Virus record (IMG/VR): IMGVR_UViG_3300048912_000073
Span: 1 to 45,493 of that record
Strand: one strand, 5' to 3'
Source of the DNA: a virus
DNA length: 45,493 bases
The first letter of the stretch is position 1; the number at the start of each line of letters is the position of its first letter. Shown here piece by piece: positions 16,641-25,756 of the stretch. Both the position numbers and the translations under genes were made by a program. The notes under the pieces are model-generated. The model searched no databases. It worked only from the letters and a program-made list of their open reading frames with translations, and was not told the DNA's origin.

Positions 16641-17923
16641 TGCCAACTTACGAAGACAGCGAAGTTTCGAAGCATGGCGGAAAGCCAATCGAACTTTATC
16701 GCTTCGTCGGCACGTACCAAAACTTCTATTACACGTCGGGGCAGCGCGTCGTAAACTTTCAAGCGCCGGACGAAGACGCACCGAACGATTATCTTCCGCT
16801 TGCGCTAAAGCGTTCCGCGTTCACGTCGACAACAACCGACGACAGCGACGGCGCCGAAATCACCGTTGATCTTCCGGTTTCAACCGATCTTGTTGCGATA
16901 TACGGATTTCAAATCTCGCCGCCTGAACTTGTGTTGACGATCTTTCGCGGCCATACGGCGGGCGAATTCGTTCAAGCTTGGAAAGGCGATGTTGATAACG
17001 TATCCGTCGTACGCGGAACCGCAACAATTCGCGTTCCTTCGAAACTCGCTTCAGCCTTAAGCGCCGACTTCCCGAACGTCTATTATCAAACGCCGTGCAA
17101 TCACACCTTGTACGACCCGCGTTGCGGTATCGACTTTGAAGCTTGGTCGGAAACTGCCGAAATTGCAGCAATTGACGGCAAGTCGATTACGCTGGACACG
17201 CTGCCGCCTGAACTTGACGGCAACTTGATCGGCGGCGACGCAATCCTTACGTCGGGTGAACGCCGAATGATCGTCGCACAAGTCGACGAAGTTATTACCG
17301 TAAACTATCCCTTCGCAGGGGCTGAAGTCGGCGGTTCGATCGTTGTTGCAGCGGGCTGCGATCTTGCTTGGGCGGGAGATTGCCTTACCCGCTTCGACAA
17401 CACGAAGCGGCACGGCGGCTATCCGTTCATTCCGCCGAAGAATATCTTCGCCGATGGCATCGAACCGGGCAAAGACGTTGCAGACGAAGCTTGTTTGCCT
17501 GCGATCTTTGACGGCGTTTATGCGACGCTTTCGATTGAAATTACGGAACCTGGAGATTGGTCGGCGGTTGGCGCCCATCCTTCTTCGGGCTTCAATTTTC
17601 CAAACCATTACGCAAATCCCGGCGGCGTTCATCTTGATTACATTAACAACGTTTTTCCTTATACGATAGACGAAACAAATTCGCCTGATCCTTACGATTA
17701 TTTGGACGGGCAAGTGCTTGTGACAGCAACGCGGGCCGGTAGTACATTTTTGTTTGAATTTCATTATCCGATAAACGAAATTGTGCCTCTAGGTTCTACT
17801 TGGGATTACCAATTGATAATGGGGCTTTCAAGCGCGCCTAGATACAAATTGCGCTTTACAATGATCGACGGGCGTTCCTATTCGCAGGACGACGTTATTG
17901 TTGAAGCAACTTGGACGCTCTGA
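16640..17923 (+). CDS. Tail hub protein, DUF2163/BR0599 family with putative Fe-S site
   Basis: Residues 1-270 match the pattern of the GTA gp13-like family (DUF2163 plus BR0599 C-terminal domain). Four cysteines are arranged as C153-x8-C162 (CNHTLYDPRC) and C240-x7-C248 (CDLAWAGDC). In lambda gpL and GTA hub proteins such cysteines hold a 4Fe-4S cluster. A conserved-looking GGYPFIPP turn follows. Residues about 285-427 form an extra beta-rich domain of lower GC and no clear family, probably a surface extension. The protein should join tail tube and tip. Confidence 0.8.
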   Translation: MPTYEDSEVSKHGGKPIELYRFVGTYQNFYYTSGQRVVNFQAPDEDAPNDYLPLALKRSAFTSTTTDDSDGAEITVDLPVSTDLVAIYGFQISPPELVLTIFRGHTAGEFVQAWKGDVDNVSVVRGTATIRVPSKLASALSADFPNVYYQTPCNHTLYDPRCGIDFEAWSETAEIAAIDGKSITLDTLPPELDGNLIGGDAILTSGERRMIVAQVDEVITVNYPFAGAEVGGSIVVAAGCDLAWAGDCLTRFDNTKRHGGYPFIPPKNIFADGIEPGKDVADEACLPAIFDGVYATLSIEITEPGDWSAVGAHPSSGFNFPNHYANPGGVHLDYINNVFPYTIDETNSPDPYDYLDGQVLVTATRAGSTFLFEFHYPINEIVPLGSTWDYQLIMGLSSAPRYKLRFTMIDGRSYSQDDVIVEATWTL

Positions 17924-17926
17924 AAT

Positions 17927-20404
17927 ATGTTCTTCTTCCTCGCCTTTTTCGCGATAGGGTTCATCTTGACGGCGTTTCTCGCGCCGAAGATGAAGGTCGA
18001 AAACGCTAAAGCCGCAGGGCTTGACGAATTCAAGTTTCCGCGATCGGAAGAAGGTTCGCCGGTCGGGCGCTTTTACGGAACGCTAAAGCTTCTTTCGCCG
18101 AATACGATCGCGATTACGGGCTATCGTGCGGTTCCGATCAAAAAGAAGGTCAAGACGGGGCTTTTCAGTTCGAAAACGATCATTACCGGATATAGATACT
18201 ATCTCACGGTTGATCTTGCTTGGGCGCTTGGACCGGGCGTCGTTTACCGCAAAATGTGGTTCGGCAATAATCTAGTGTGGGCAGGCTGCTTATACGACAG
18301 CACCTGCCTTAACGTAATCCCTATCAATCTTCCTGAATTATACGGCGGTTCGGACGACGGCAATCGCGGCGGTATATTCGGCGATGTTGCAATGTATTGC
18401 GGCGACTTCGATCAAGATCGCGACGAATATCTAGTTGCAAATATGGACCCGAACGTTCCGGCGTACGTCGGCGTCGCGCACATGGTATTCCGCGATTTTT
18501 GGTGGGGCAACTCGCCTTCGATCGATACCGTCGCCGTTGAAGGCGCTTACTTCGTCAACAGCCTAGGGGTTTCAGCCGGGCGCCATATCATGCCCAACGG
18601 CCTTGATATGAACCCGGTTTGCGTACTGTACGATATTCTTTGCGAGGATTGGGGAAATCTCGGTTATGATCCGGCTCGCATTAACGTTACCCAATGGCGC
18701 GAAATTGCGATTAAAATCTTCGACGAAAACAATGGCATATCGATTTCGATTGCAAGCGCGACCGAAGCAAAGGACGCCGTGAAAACAATATTGCGGCAAA
18801 TCAATGCGGTTGTTTACGAAGATCAATCGACAGGGCTTGCTAATCTGAAGCTTCTTCGCAACGATTATACGATTGCAGAATTGCCGGTTATTGGCCCCGA
18901 TCAAGTTATCGAAGTTCGCAAGTTCACTAAAAAGCTTTGGGCTGAAACGAACAACGTTGTTCGCGTCAAATATACCGATCGTGAAGGCGGCTACGCACAA
19001 GGCAAGCTTGCAACCGCAAAAGACAGTTCGCTTCTCCGCTTTCAAGGCAAGCAGCGCCCTCTCGAAATTAATATGCCAGGTATCTTCGTTTCGGACCTTG
19101 CCAACGCTATCGCAGCGCGCGAGTTGTCAAACCTGAACATTCCGCTTTATTCGGCTGAACTCACGTTGAACCGCGAAGCCGTTACGCTTCGCCCCGGCGA
19201 CGCTTTCGTTTTCCATTGGCCGGAATACGGCTTTGAACAAATAGTTATGCGCGCCAAGCGTCCGAACTTCGGAACGCTTGAAAGCGGCTCGATTTCGATA
19301 AGCGCAGTTCAGGACGAATTTTCGCTAGACACTACAGTCGTTAGCGCGCCGCCGATTTCAGGCTATGTTCCGACAACGCTTGCGCCGGTTGACGTTTCGA
19401 CCTTCTATATTTTCGAACTTCCCGCGTTCCTTGATTATAAATCAAGCTTGGGAACGCGCGTCGGCTATACTCGCTTCGCTTCATTCGTGCTTGCGCCTTC
19501 GTCGTACACCCTTGGTTATAACGCATACATTGAAGAAACGCCCGACGACGTTGAAGTTTTGTCGTTGGCGCCTTACACGCCTAGCGCCAAGCTTGCGGCG
19601 CCGCTTGGGCGCTTTGACGGCTTTGCGACAGGCATTGCCGACGCGATCACGATCAAGGAAGTTTCGGACGTTGGCGCGCTGGCCCTAGGGGATAGTGAGC
19701 GCCAAGGCGGCGGTTTGATCGTCATCGGTAACGAAATTCTTTCGTATTCGTCGTCGACCGATAACGGGGACGATACATATGATTTGAACGATGTTCGCCG
19801 GGCGATGATCGATACCGGATGGTTTGCCCACAATACCGACGATCGCGTTTGGTTCTTCAACGGGGCTGAAGGCTTCTTTGAAAGCGACACGCTAACCGGC
19901 GATATAGCGAGCGTCTATTTCATCGATCGGACTGCCACGGGCCGCAGCGCCGTTGCCGATGCCACGGTGACGCCAGAAACGGCCTTGGGAAGGGTAGAAC
20001 GGGTTATCGCGCCCGATTGGGCAACTGCCGACGGGGACCGTACCCCTTGGCGGATTTTCGACCCTGGGGACGTGGTTTCGATCGATGCCCGCGCCCGCTC
20101 GCGCTTGGACCTTACCGAACTATGGTTTGAAGACGACGCGGCGTCGACGGCTGAAGCTGGCACGACTTACCGCATATCGTTCGAAGTCGAAGACGTGACG
20201 ACGGTTGTTGCCGACGATGAAGCTTTGCCGTATAGCTTGACGATAACGGAAGATATGGGCGGTTACTGCATTATTCACATCGAAGCCAAAAAAGGCGGCT
20301 TGTATTCGATCGCATCAACCCCGATGCCGATTTTCGTAAATAGCGCGGCTTTGATCGTAGATAGTGAAATAGTTCGCATCGATGGCGAAAGGATCGATTT
20401 CTAA
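17927..20404 (+). CDS. Tail tip / megatron-like host-contact protein
   Basis: The 825-residue protein opens with a hydrophobic span (MFFFLAFFAIGFILTAFLAP) followed by a Pro-Val-Gly-Arg-Phe-Tyr-Gly strand. Tip proteins next to GTA-like hubs (the 'megatron' class) start in this way. The rest is beta-rich, with many Tyr/Asp/Gly residues. It is shorter than GTA gp15 and lacks an obvious TIM barrel. It would form the central spike or fibre hub and contact the cell envelope; the N-terminal span could help penetrate the membrane. The 1-base overlap with the fibre gene suggests coupled expression. Confidence 0.75.
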   Translation: MFFFLAFFAIGFILTAFLAPKMKVENAKAAGLDEFKFPRSEEGSPVGRFYGTLKLLSPNTIAITGYRAVPIKKKVKTGLFSSKTIITGYRYYLTVDLAWALGPGVVYRKMWFGNNLVWAGCLYDSTCLNVIPINLPELYGGSDDGNRGGIFGDVAMYCGDFDQDRDEYLVANMDPNVPAYVGVAHMVFRDFWWGNSPSIDTVAVEGAYFVNSLGVSAGRHIMPNGLDMNPVCVLYDILCEDWGNLGYDPARINVTQWREIAIKIFDENNGISISIASATEAKDAVKTILRQINAVVYEDQSTGLANLKLLRNDYTIAELPVIGPDQVIEVRKFTKKLWAETNNVVRVKYTDREGGYAQGKLATAKDSSLLRFQGKQRPLEINMPGIFVSDLANAIAARELSNLNIPLYSAELTLNREAVTLRPGDAFVFHWPEYGFEQIVMRAKRPNFGTLESGSISISAVQDEFSLDTTVVSAPPISGYVPTTLAPVDVSTFYIFELPAFLDYKSSLGTRVGYTRFASFVLAPSSYTLGYNAYIEETPDDVEVLSLAPYTPSAKLAAPLGRFDGFATGIADAITIKEVSDVGALALGDSERQGGGLIVIGNEILSYSSSTDNGDDTYDLNDVRRAMIDTGWFAHNTDDRVWFFNGAEGFFESDTLTGDIASVYFIDRTATGRSAVADATVTPETALGRVERVIAPDWATADGDRTPWRIFDPGDVVSIDARARSRLDLTELWFEDDAASTAEAGTTYRISFEVEDVTTVVADDEALPYSLTITEDMGGYCIIHIEAKKGGLYSIASTPMPIFVNSAALIVDSEIVRIDGERIDF

Positions 20405-22065
20405 TGACCGAACTTACAACCGCAACCGCCCTTGATATTCTTGAAGACGGTGATCTTATCGCAGTTCGCAAGGCGGGCGCGTCGGGCGTTAAGAAGGGAA
20501 CCGCAAGCCAACTTCGCGACTATATCCTTTCAAACCTGAAATGGAAAAACCCTGTTCGCGCCAAGACGACGGCGGCACTCGCTGCAAACACTTACTCTAA
20601 CGGTGCAAGCGGCGTAGGCGCAACGCTAACCGGAAATGCGAACGGCGCGCTTGCCGCGCAAGACGGCGTAACGCTGGTTGCAAACGATCGCTTGCTTGTC
20701 GCGGACGAAGGAACCGGATCGCACAACGGCATTTACACCGTAACCCAAGTTGGCGACGGTTCACACCCTTACATCCTAACGCGTGCTGCCGATGCCGATC
20801 AAGCGAGCGAACTTGTTAGCGCCGCCGTGAAGGTTAGCGAAGGCTCTACCCAGGCGGATAACGAATATTCATGCACGACGGATGGACCGTTGACGATCGG
20901 CACAACCGCGCTTGTATGGGGCGTCCTGTCTAGCGGCGGAAGCTTGGCCAGCACGACCGAACAGCTTGCCGGAACCGACGCTTCGAAAAGGTCGACGCCT
21001 GACAGCGTTGCTGCATTGTGGGAAAAAGGCGCCGACGTTGCCAGTTCAGGCACGCTTACCGTAGGCGAAGGCGGTTATTTTCACATCACCGGCACGACGG
21101 CGATTACGGCGCTCGCGTTGTCGGTCGATAAGGCCGGGCGCAAGGTTTGGCTGAAGTTCGACGGCGCTTTGACGCTAACGCATAATGCGACAAGCTTGAT
21201 CCTTCCGACGGGAGCGAACATCGCGACGGCGGCGGGGGATATTGCGGGCTTCGTATCCGAAGGTTCGGGCAATTTCCGTTGTTTCGTTTATCAGCGGGCG
21301 GACGGCACGGCCTTGGCTTCGTCCGGTGGAGGCGGTTCCGCGCTTACAGTTAAGGACGAAGGCACAGACCTTGACACGGCGGTTACGTCTTTCGACTTTG
21401 TTGGCGCTGGCGTCACTACCACAAATTCGGGCCATGCGGTTACTGTAACTATTCCGGGCGGCGGTGGAACTGCTTGGGACTTCTCGCCTCCCGCTGCAAG
21501 TTATTTTACTCTACAGTCAAGTGATGCAACACAGCTAACGTTAACCGATGATGCAGACGTAGGCCTATTGATTGACCCCGGCGCGCTAAGTTCGAATTGT
21601 GTTAGAATGGCGCGCAAATCTCTAACGACTAAAGCGTCCGCGTGGGATTTAAAAGCCAAGATAAAAGGCGTCACTACGACAGACTCATACTCCGATTACG
21701 GGATTATGGTCCGTGACAGTATTGGCGGAAAATATTATCGATTGGCAGTGGCAAGTAATGCTCCGCTAGGAGTTTCGCATTTTTCCGGGTACAATACATT
21801 CGTCGGGACTGACTACGGCACGGGAACGTTGCAACTAACAGGTATCCCGTTACAATGGTTTCGGATTGCCTTCGACGGAACCAATCTTGTGTTTTATACT
21901 TCTGCTGAAGGCAAGCTATGGACTTCGTTGTGTTCGGTAACTTATGCTAGTTATCTTGGAGTACAGCCGGACCAAGTTATGCTATATGCGAGTTACCTGC
22001 GCACTACTGGACAAAAATTGGTAATGTCGTGCCCTTACTGGTCGCTGACAGGGCCTGGCGTGTAA
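20404..22065 (+). CDS. Tail fibre / receptor-binding protein with exchanged C-terminus
   Basis: The 553-residue protein ends the late operon. Residues 1-190 look like a tail-attachment region (DILEDGDLIAVRKAG and a repeat-rich stretch seen in many tail-fibre N-termini). The middle is a beta-rich shaft with a Gly-rich hinge at about residue 350-358. The last ~195 residues form an aromatic and Ser/Thr-rich domain resembling a jelly-roll/LamG-like sandwich. DNA from about 21480 on is more AT-rich with different codon choice than the rest, and contains the genome's only GACTC. This fits receptor-domain swapping. Host range is probably set here. Confidence 0.8.
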   Translation: MTELTTATALDILEDGDLIAVRKAGASGVKKGTASQLRDYILSNLKWKNPVRAKTTAALAANTYSNGASGVGATLTGNANGALAAQDGVTLVANDRLLVADEGTGSHNGIYTVTQVGDGSHPYILTRAADADQASELVSAAVKVSEGSTQADNEYSCTTDGPLTIGTTALVWGVLSSGGSLASTTEQLAGTDASKRSTPDSVAALWEKGADVASSGTLTVGEGGYFHITGTTAITALALSVDKAGRKVWLKFDGALTLTHNATSLILPTGANIATAAGDIAGFVSEGSGNFRCFVYQRADGTALASSGGGGSALTVKDEGTDLDTAVTSFDFVGAGVTTTNSGHAVTVTIPGGGGTAWDFSPPAASYFTLQSSDATQLTLTDDADVGLLIDPGALSSNCVRMARKSLTTKASAWDLKAKIKGVTTTDSYSDYGIMVRDSIGGKYYRLAVASNAPLGVSHFSGYNTFVGTDYGTGTLQLTGIPLQWFRIAFDGTNLVFYTSAEGKLWTSLCSVTYASYLGVQPDQVMLYASYLRTTGQKLVMSCPYWSLTGPGV

Positions 22066-22092
22066 AATTCGACAATTGCGAAGCAAAGCAGG

Positions 22093-24054
22093 TTAGAAAA
22101 GCCCGCCTTGTTTCGTCGAACCGAAATACCCTAGATCGCCAAGCATTCCGAAAGCCCGATCGATGTAGTATTCATATGCGATATCGGTCGGGCATTCGTC
22201 GGGCAGTTCCATAAGAGGGCAAGCGCCTTCAGAATTCGGAACCTTGTTGCCGGTTGCGATATAGTTGATTACGCCTTGCACGCCTTGCGCATAGTACCAA
22301 CGAATTGTTTTGCCTAGAAAATAGCCGTCTTTATGCGCGCCGCCTCGCACGTTGCGAACGACGACAAAGCGGCGGATATCCTGGCACGCGCGAACCGTCT
22401 TTTCGATCGGCGTTCCCTTCGACAAGAAAGCCTGCACCGCGTCCGAACATATTAACGCTTCGGGGTTTTTCGACATTGCGGAATTTTGGGCCGAACCGCG
22501 TTCGGAATACGCGCCCTTTGCCTTCGTCGAACCGTCTTCCTTGATCGCGATATAATTGTTCACGTCGCGCGAGTAAACGGCGGCGTAACGCGTTTCTTCA
22601 GTCTGAAGCGACGTTATGCGCTCCCATTCGGCGATAACAGCGCCTAACATATTGCCCATGCGCTTAGGGCACTTGATAATAACGCCGTCGGTATTAGCCG
22701 ACACGATCGGAATTCCTGCCGCTTCGATCATTTCGATTAGCTTTAGGATAACAAGCTGGCCCGTTATCGTAACCTGAATTAGAAGATCGGGCGAGAAGAT
22801 TGACGAATAGAACGACCCTAGCTTGCCGAAGATGCCGTTAATCGCGATCTTCAATCCTGCCTCTAGCTTGTCCTTCAGCTTCTTCAGTTCCATTCGACGA
22901 AGAACAAGCCCGTCGCGGAAGATTTCAATAAACAGCTTGCCGATATGCTTCGGAAAGAAACCCGAATTGATTATAAGCCAAGGGTAAAACGATACAACGT
23001 CGCGGTCGATTAGATCGGTTTCGTCATCGGCTTTGTGAACTGCCGTCTTCTCGCTGGAATGAAGCCCTCCCATGCCCATTTTATAGACGCAAGAGCCAAT
23101 CCGTATCGACAGCTTGGACAGGGCTTCAGGCATGACCGGGGCGCCGCTGCCGTCCAGCCTAAAGGGGACGGCCTGGACAATCCGCAAGGCTTCCTGAAGC
23201 TGTGGATTGTCAAACGACAGATATTCCGGCGGCTGATAGAAGAATTCGTAATCGTCCGGCAAATCCGGCTTCTTCGGCGAGAAGCCGCGCGCTTCGCGTA
23301 TCTTCGCGTTAATGAACGCTTCGCCCACCTGGGCATCGGATTTCGAACGGATATCCTGATTGATTTCGGCGCCCAACCGCTCGCGCAATTCGACATGCGG
23401 CTTTAGCCCGTATGTGGGGTGCGAGTATAAAAGTTCGGTATTATCAAGATCGTTGAAACAATAATCTCGCGTATCAATCACGTCTTGCGGCGACAAATCC
23501 GAATGCGGATCGATCGGCAATTCCTGCATTCGCTTGCAATGAAGCCGGGCAGCATAAAGCTTCAACGAACCTTCAAGCGGTGCGACTTCGATCAAGTCGA
23601 TATGATTGTACGGCGCCCGCCAATTCGCCTTGCGTTCGTCGCGAATGATTATGTCGTCGCTAAGTTCCTTCAGTTCGTACAGCGTCGCACCTTTGCAAGC
23701 CGCTTCGATCATCGGGATATCGTACGAAATCGAGTTAAACCCGATAATCTTGAACCAATGCAACGCCCTATGCAGTTCGGTTCGCATCCATTCGGGAAGC
23801 GGACCTTCGCCGCAGTGTTCGACGTAAAAATATTCTCCGGTTCCAATGTTCTTAAAGGCGCAAAGGAAGTAGTTTCGATAACATTCAACGTCGAAAACGA
23901 CTTCGGTTCCGACAGAATAATTCCACGGCGAAACGCTGAACTTGCGCAAAACCGGCGAGTACGACAGGCGCTTTAGAACGCCGTCGTATCGCTTGGCTTT
24001 GCGCTTCGTCGGAAGCGGCGCGTAATCGTCTAACGTTGAATTGTCAAAGAACAT
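22093..24054 (-). CDS. DNA polymerase, family B
   Basis: The 653-residue protein carries exonuclease motifs: Exo I FDVE (Asp55, Glu57), Exo II around Asn107-Asp112, and Exo III YCFND (Tyr198, Asp202). The polymerase motifs follow: motif A DVVSFYP (Asp352), motif B KIAINGIFG (Lys402-Gly410) and motif C SANTDGV (Asp456). Motif C has Asn-Thr-Asp-Gly where YxDTDS is usual, so one aspartate is replaced. Proofreading residues appear intact. It should replicate the phage genome with the clamp-like protein encoded just upstream. Convergent with the tail fibre gene across only 27 bases; no terminator seen between them. Confidence 0.92.
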   Translation of the reverse strand: MFFDNSTLDDYAPLPTKRKAKRYDGVLKRLSYSPVLRKFSVSPWNYSVGTEVVFDVECYRNYFLCAFKNIGTGEYFYVEHCGEGPLPEWMRTELHRALHWFKIIGFNSISYDIPMIEAACKGATLYELKELSDDIIIRDERKANWRAPYNHIDLIEVAPLEGSLKLYAARLHCKRMQELPIDPHSDLSPQDVIDTRDYCFNDLDNTELLYSHPTYGLKPHVELRERLGAEINQDIRSKSDAQVGEAFINAKIREARGFSPKKPDLPDDYEFFYQPPEYLSFDNPQLQEALRIVQAVPFRLDGSGAPVMPEALSKLSIRIGSCVYKMGMGGLHSSEKTAVHKADDETDLIDRDVVSFYPWLIINSGFFPKHIGKLFIEIFRDGLVLRRMELKKLKDKLEAGLKIAINGIFGKLGSFYSSIFSPDLLIQVTITGQLVILKLIEMIEAAGIPIVSANTDGVIIKCPKRMGNMLGAVIAEWERITSLQTEETRYAAVYSRDVNNYIAIKEDGSTKAKGAYSERGSAQNSAMSKNPEALICSDAVQAFLSKGTPIEKTVRACQDIRRFVVVRNVRGGAHKDGYFLGKTIRWYYAQGVQGVINYIATGNKVPNSEGACPLMELPDECPTDIAYEYYIDRAFGMLGDLGYFGSTKQGGLF

Positions 24055-24063
24055 AACGAAGCC

Positions 24064-25332
24064 TTAGAACGGCACGTCGTCATCGTCAATATCAACGAAG
24101 CCGGGGACCGTGCCCACGATAGCCGCCCAAGGGTTCGCCGGATCGCCCGCCGGGGCTTCAGCGGTCGACGGTTCGGGAACGCCCCAGGTGCCCGCCTGAA
24201 CGCCGCTGCGCAGGGATGCGAAGGCTTCGCCGACTTGCTCCCCCGTCGCGCCTTCGGGCAGCGTCCAAGCCGCCACGACGGCAGGCGGTTCCGGGGCAGG
24301 CTCGCGCGCTTCGGCCCGCGCCTTCATAATGCAGCCGCGAAGGCTTCCGGTTTCGTCGAAGAAAAACGCGCGATCGTCATTCGACGTGTAATCAAGTTGG
24401 GCGCAAACGGGTTCGATTGATCGGAACAGCTTCGCCGTGAACGAATGCCCTTTTTGCAAACCCGGAACGTCAAACGTCGCGCCGTAAACCGGGCTTCCGA
24501 AGTCTTGGTACTTGTCGTACGTCGACTTAACCTTTTCGTCGTGGAAGTGGATAAGCCCGTCTTTGCTGAAGCTTTCCACGGCCTTGACGGCTTCGAACAA
24601 TCCTTCTGGCACCGGGGCCGGATAAGCGGGATAATTGAAAAGGTGCGAAGTTTCCGGCCATTTGTCGCCGTACTGTTGCGTTTTATACCAAGAGCCGTCT
24701 TCGAAATAGAACGTAACCGACTTGTTCGAGAAGCCGAAGCCTTCAAGCTTCTTTCCGCAACCCGCCACGGCTGCCGCGAACGTCTTTGGGATCACAAGCC
24801 CCGGCGGAAGGTCAATGCCGTGCCAATATTCGAAGATTACCTTACCGTTCGTCGAAGTCATCGAATTAGCTTGAAGCAACACCGACACTTCAACAACGCG
24901 CTCGCCTTCGTTGTCGATAAGCGGCAACAGCCGGGCGAACCCGTCCTTCAGCCGATCGTCAATCGCAGCGCACCGGGGATCGGGCATCGCCTGGGGGATT
25001 TGATCGCCCGCAAGGCAAGGAACCGTCGCGCGAATACGATCGCCTTTGACTAGCAGCGTACCGTTTTCGTTTTCGGTTAGCGCGAGCGTCGAACCGGCCC
25101 GGTTCAAGGCGTCGATAAAGCGCCCGATATGTGGGCAAAGGGCAAGTTCTTCTTCGACGCTATGCCCGGCGGAAAATACGCCGTCGGTTGCGGTTATCAT
25201 CTTGCCAGCTAGGCGAGCGTGCGCCTTGTACGCTTCTTCGCCGTCTTTGTACGCGGGCGCAATGAAGTTCAACGCTTCGGCGAGTTTCGACGCCGCTTCG
25301 GATTTTGCCTTGCGGCTTGGACGCTTTGCCAT
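24064..25332 (-). CDS. DnaN-like sliding clamp (putative) with SSB-like acidic tip
   Basis: The 422-residue protein has a beta-clamp flavour: TATDGVFSAG near residue 48, and a second-domain motif with TNGKVIFEYWHGIDLP (about 160-175) like the aTDg/TNGk strands of clamps. Length fits a three-domain clamp. After residue ~330 a Pro/Ala/Glu-rich linker leads to the C-terminus DIDDDDVPF, which closely matches the SSB C-terminal tip (DDDIPF) used to recruit repair and replication enzymes. It lies directly upstream of the polymerase gene. The clamp fold is inference from pattern; the tip is plain in the sequence. Confidence 0.6.
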   Translation of the reverse strand: MAKRPSRKAKSEAASKLAEALNFIAPAYKDGEEAYKAHARLAGKMITATDGVFSAGHSVEEELALCPHIGRFIDALNRAGSTLALTENENGTLLVKGDRIRATVPCLAGDQIPQAMPDPRCAAIDDRLKDGFARLLPLIDNEGERVVEVSVLLQANSMTSTNGKVIFEYWHGIDLPPGLVIPKTFAAAVAGCGKKLEGFGFSNKSVTFYFEDGSWYKTQQYGDKWPETSHLFNYPAYPAPVPEGLFEAVKAVESFSKDGLIHFHDEKVKSTYDKYQDFGSPVYGATFDVPGLQKGHSFTAKLFRSIEPVCAQLDYTSNDDRAFFFDETGSLRGCIMKARAEAREPAPEPPAVVAAWTLPEGATGEQVGEAFASLRSGVQAGTWGVPEPSTAEAPAGDPANPWAAIVGTVPGFVDIDDDDVPF

Positions 25333-25333
25333 T

Positions 25334-25540
25334 TCAATTGCCCTTTCGCTGTACGGCGACGGCCCAAGTTCCGCGAAGCGTTTCGGGAACGTCCCCGCGA
25401 AACTCGAATTTCAACGTAACCGCTTCAACGTCGTACCCGTCGGGAACATTAGCGTCGGCGTCGGCATACATTGACATTCCTTCAAGAATGTTTCGCCCGA
25501 AATTCTCGCAAAAGTCGCGATCAACTTCAATCTTTGCCAT
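25334..25540 (-). CDS. Hypothetical protein, 68 aa
   Basis: The acidic 68-residue product has a single beta-rich C-terminal half and no recognisable motif. Its stop overlaps the start region of the clamp-like gene and it starts three bases after the next upstream gene, so it is clearly part of the replication operon. Function unknown. Confidence 0.65.
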   Translation of the reverse strand: MAKIEVDRDFCENFGRNILEGMSMYADADANVPDGYDVEAVTLKFEFRGDVPETLRGTWAVAVQRKGN

Positions 25541-25543
25541 TGT

Positions 25544-25756
25544 TCAGCCTTTCAGTTCGAAACATTCGCAACCGTATGCGATAACTCGCGCGGGCGGTCG
25601 CTGCCCGTTCAGTCGGCAGGCTTCCGACGGTTCGTCGAAGTTCCTGCAAAGGACGCAAGTTCGCGCCGTCTTGATTACATATCCGGCAAGACATTCGGCC
25701 ATATAGCGCGAAAGGTCCGCTATCCCTTCAGGGCTGCGATTGCGCCAATCGGTCAA
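25544..25756 (-). CDS. Hypothetical Cys-rich protein, 70 aa (possible zinc site)
   Basis: Residues carry the pattern Cys-x2-Cys (CVLC) then further Cys residues in EACRLN and the C-terminal YGCECFEL. This could bind zinc. The start overlaps the stop of the helicase gene (4 bases). Small proteins of this type are common in phage replication operons. No assigned role. Confidence 0.65.
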   Translation of the reverse strand: MTDWRNRSPEGIADLSRYMAECLAGYVIKTARTCVLCRNFDEPSEACRLNGQRPPARVIAYGCECFELKG

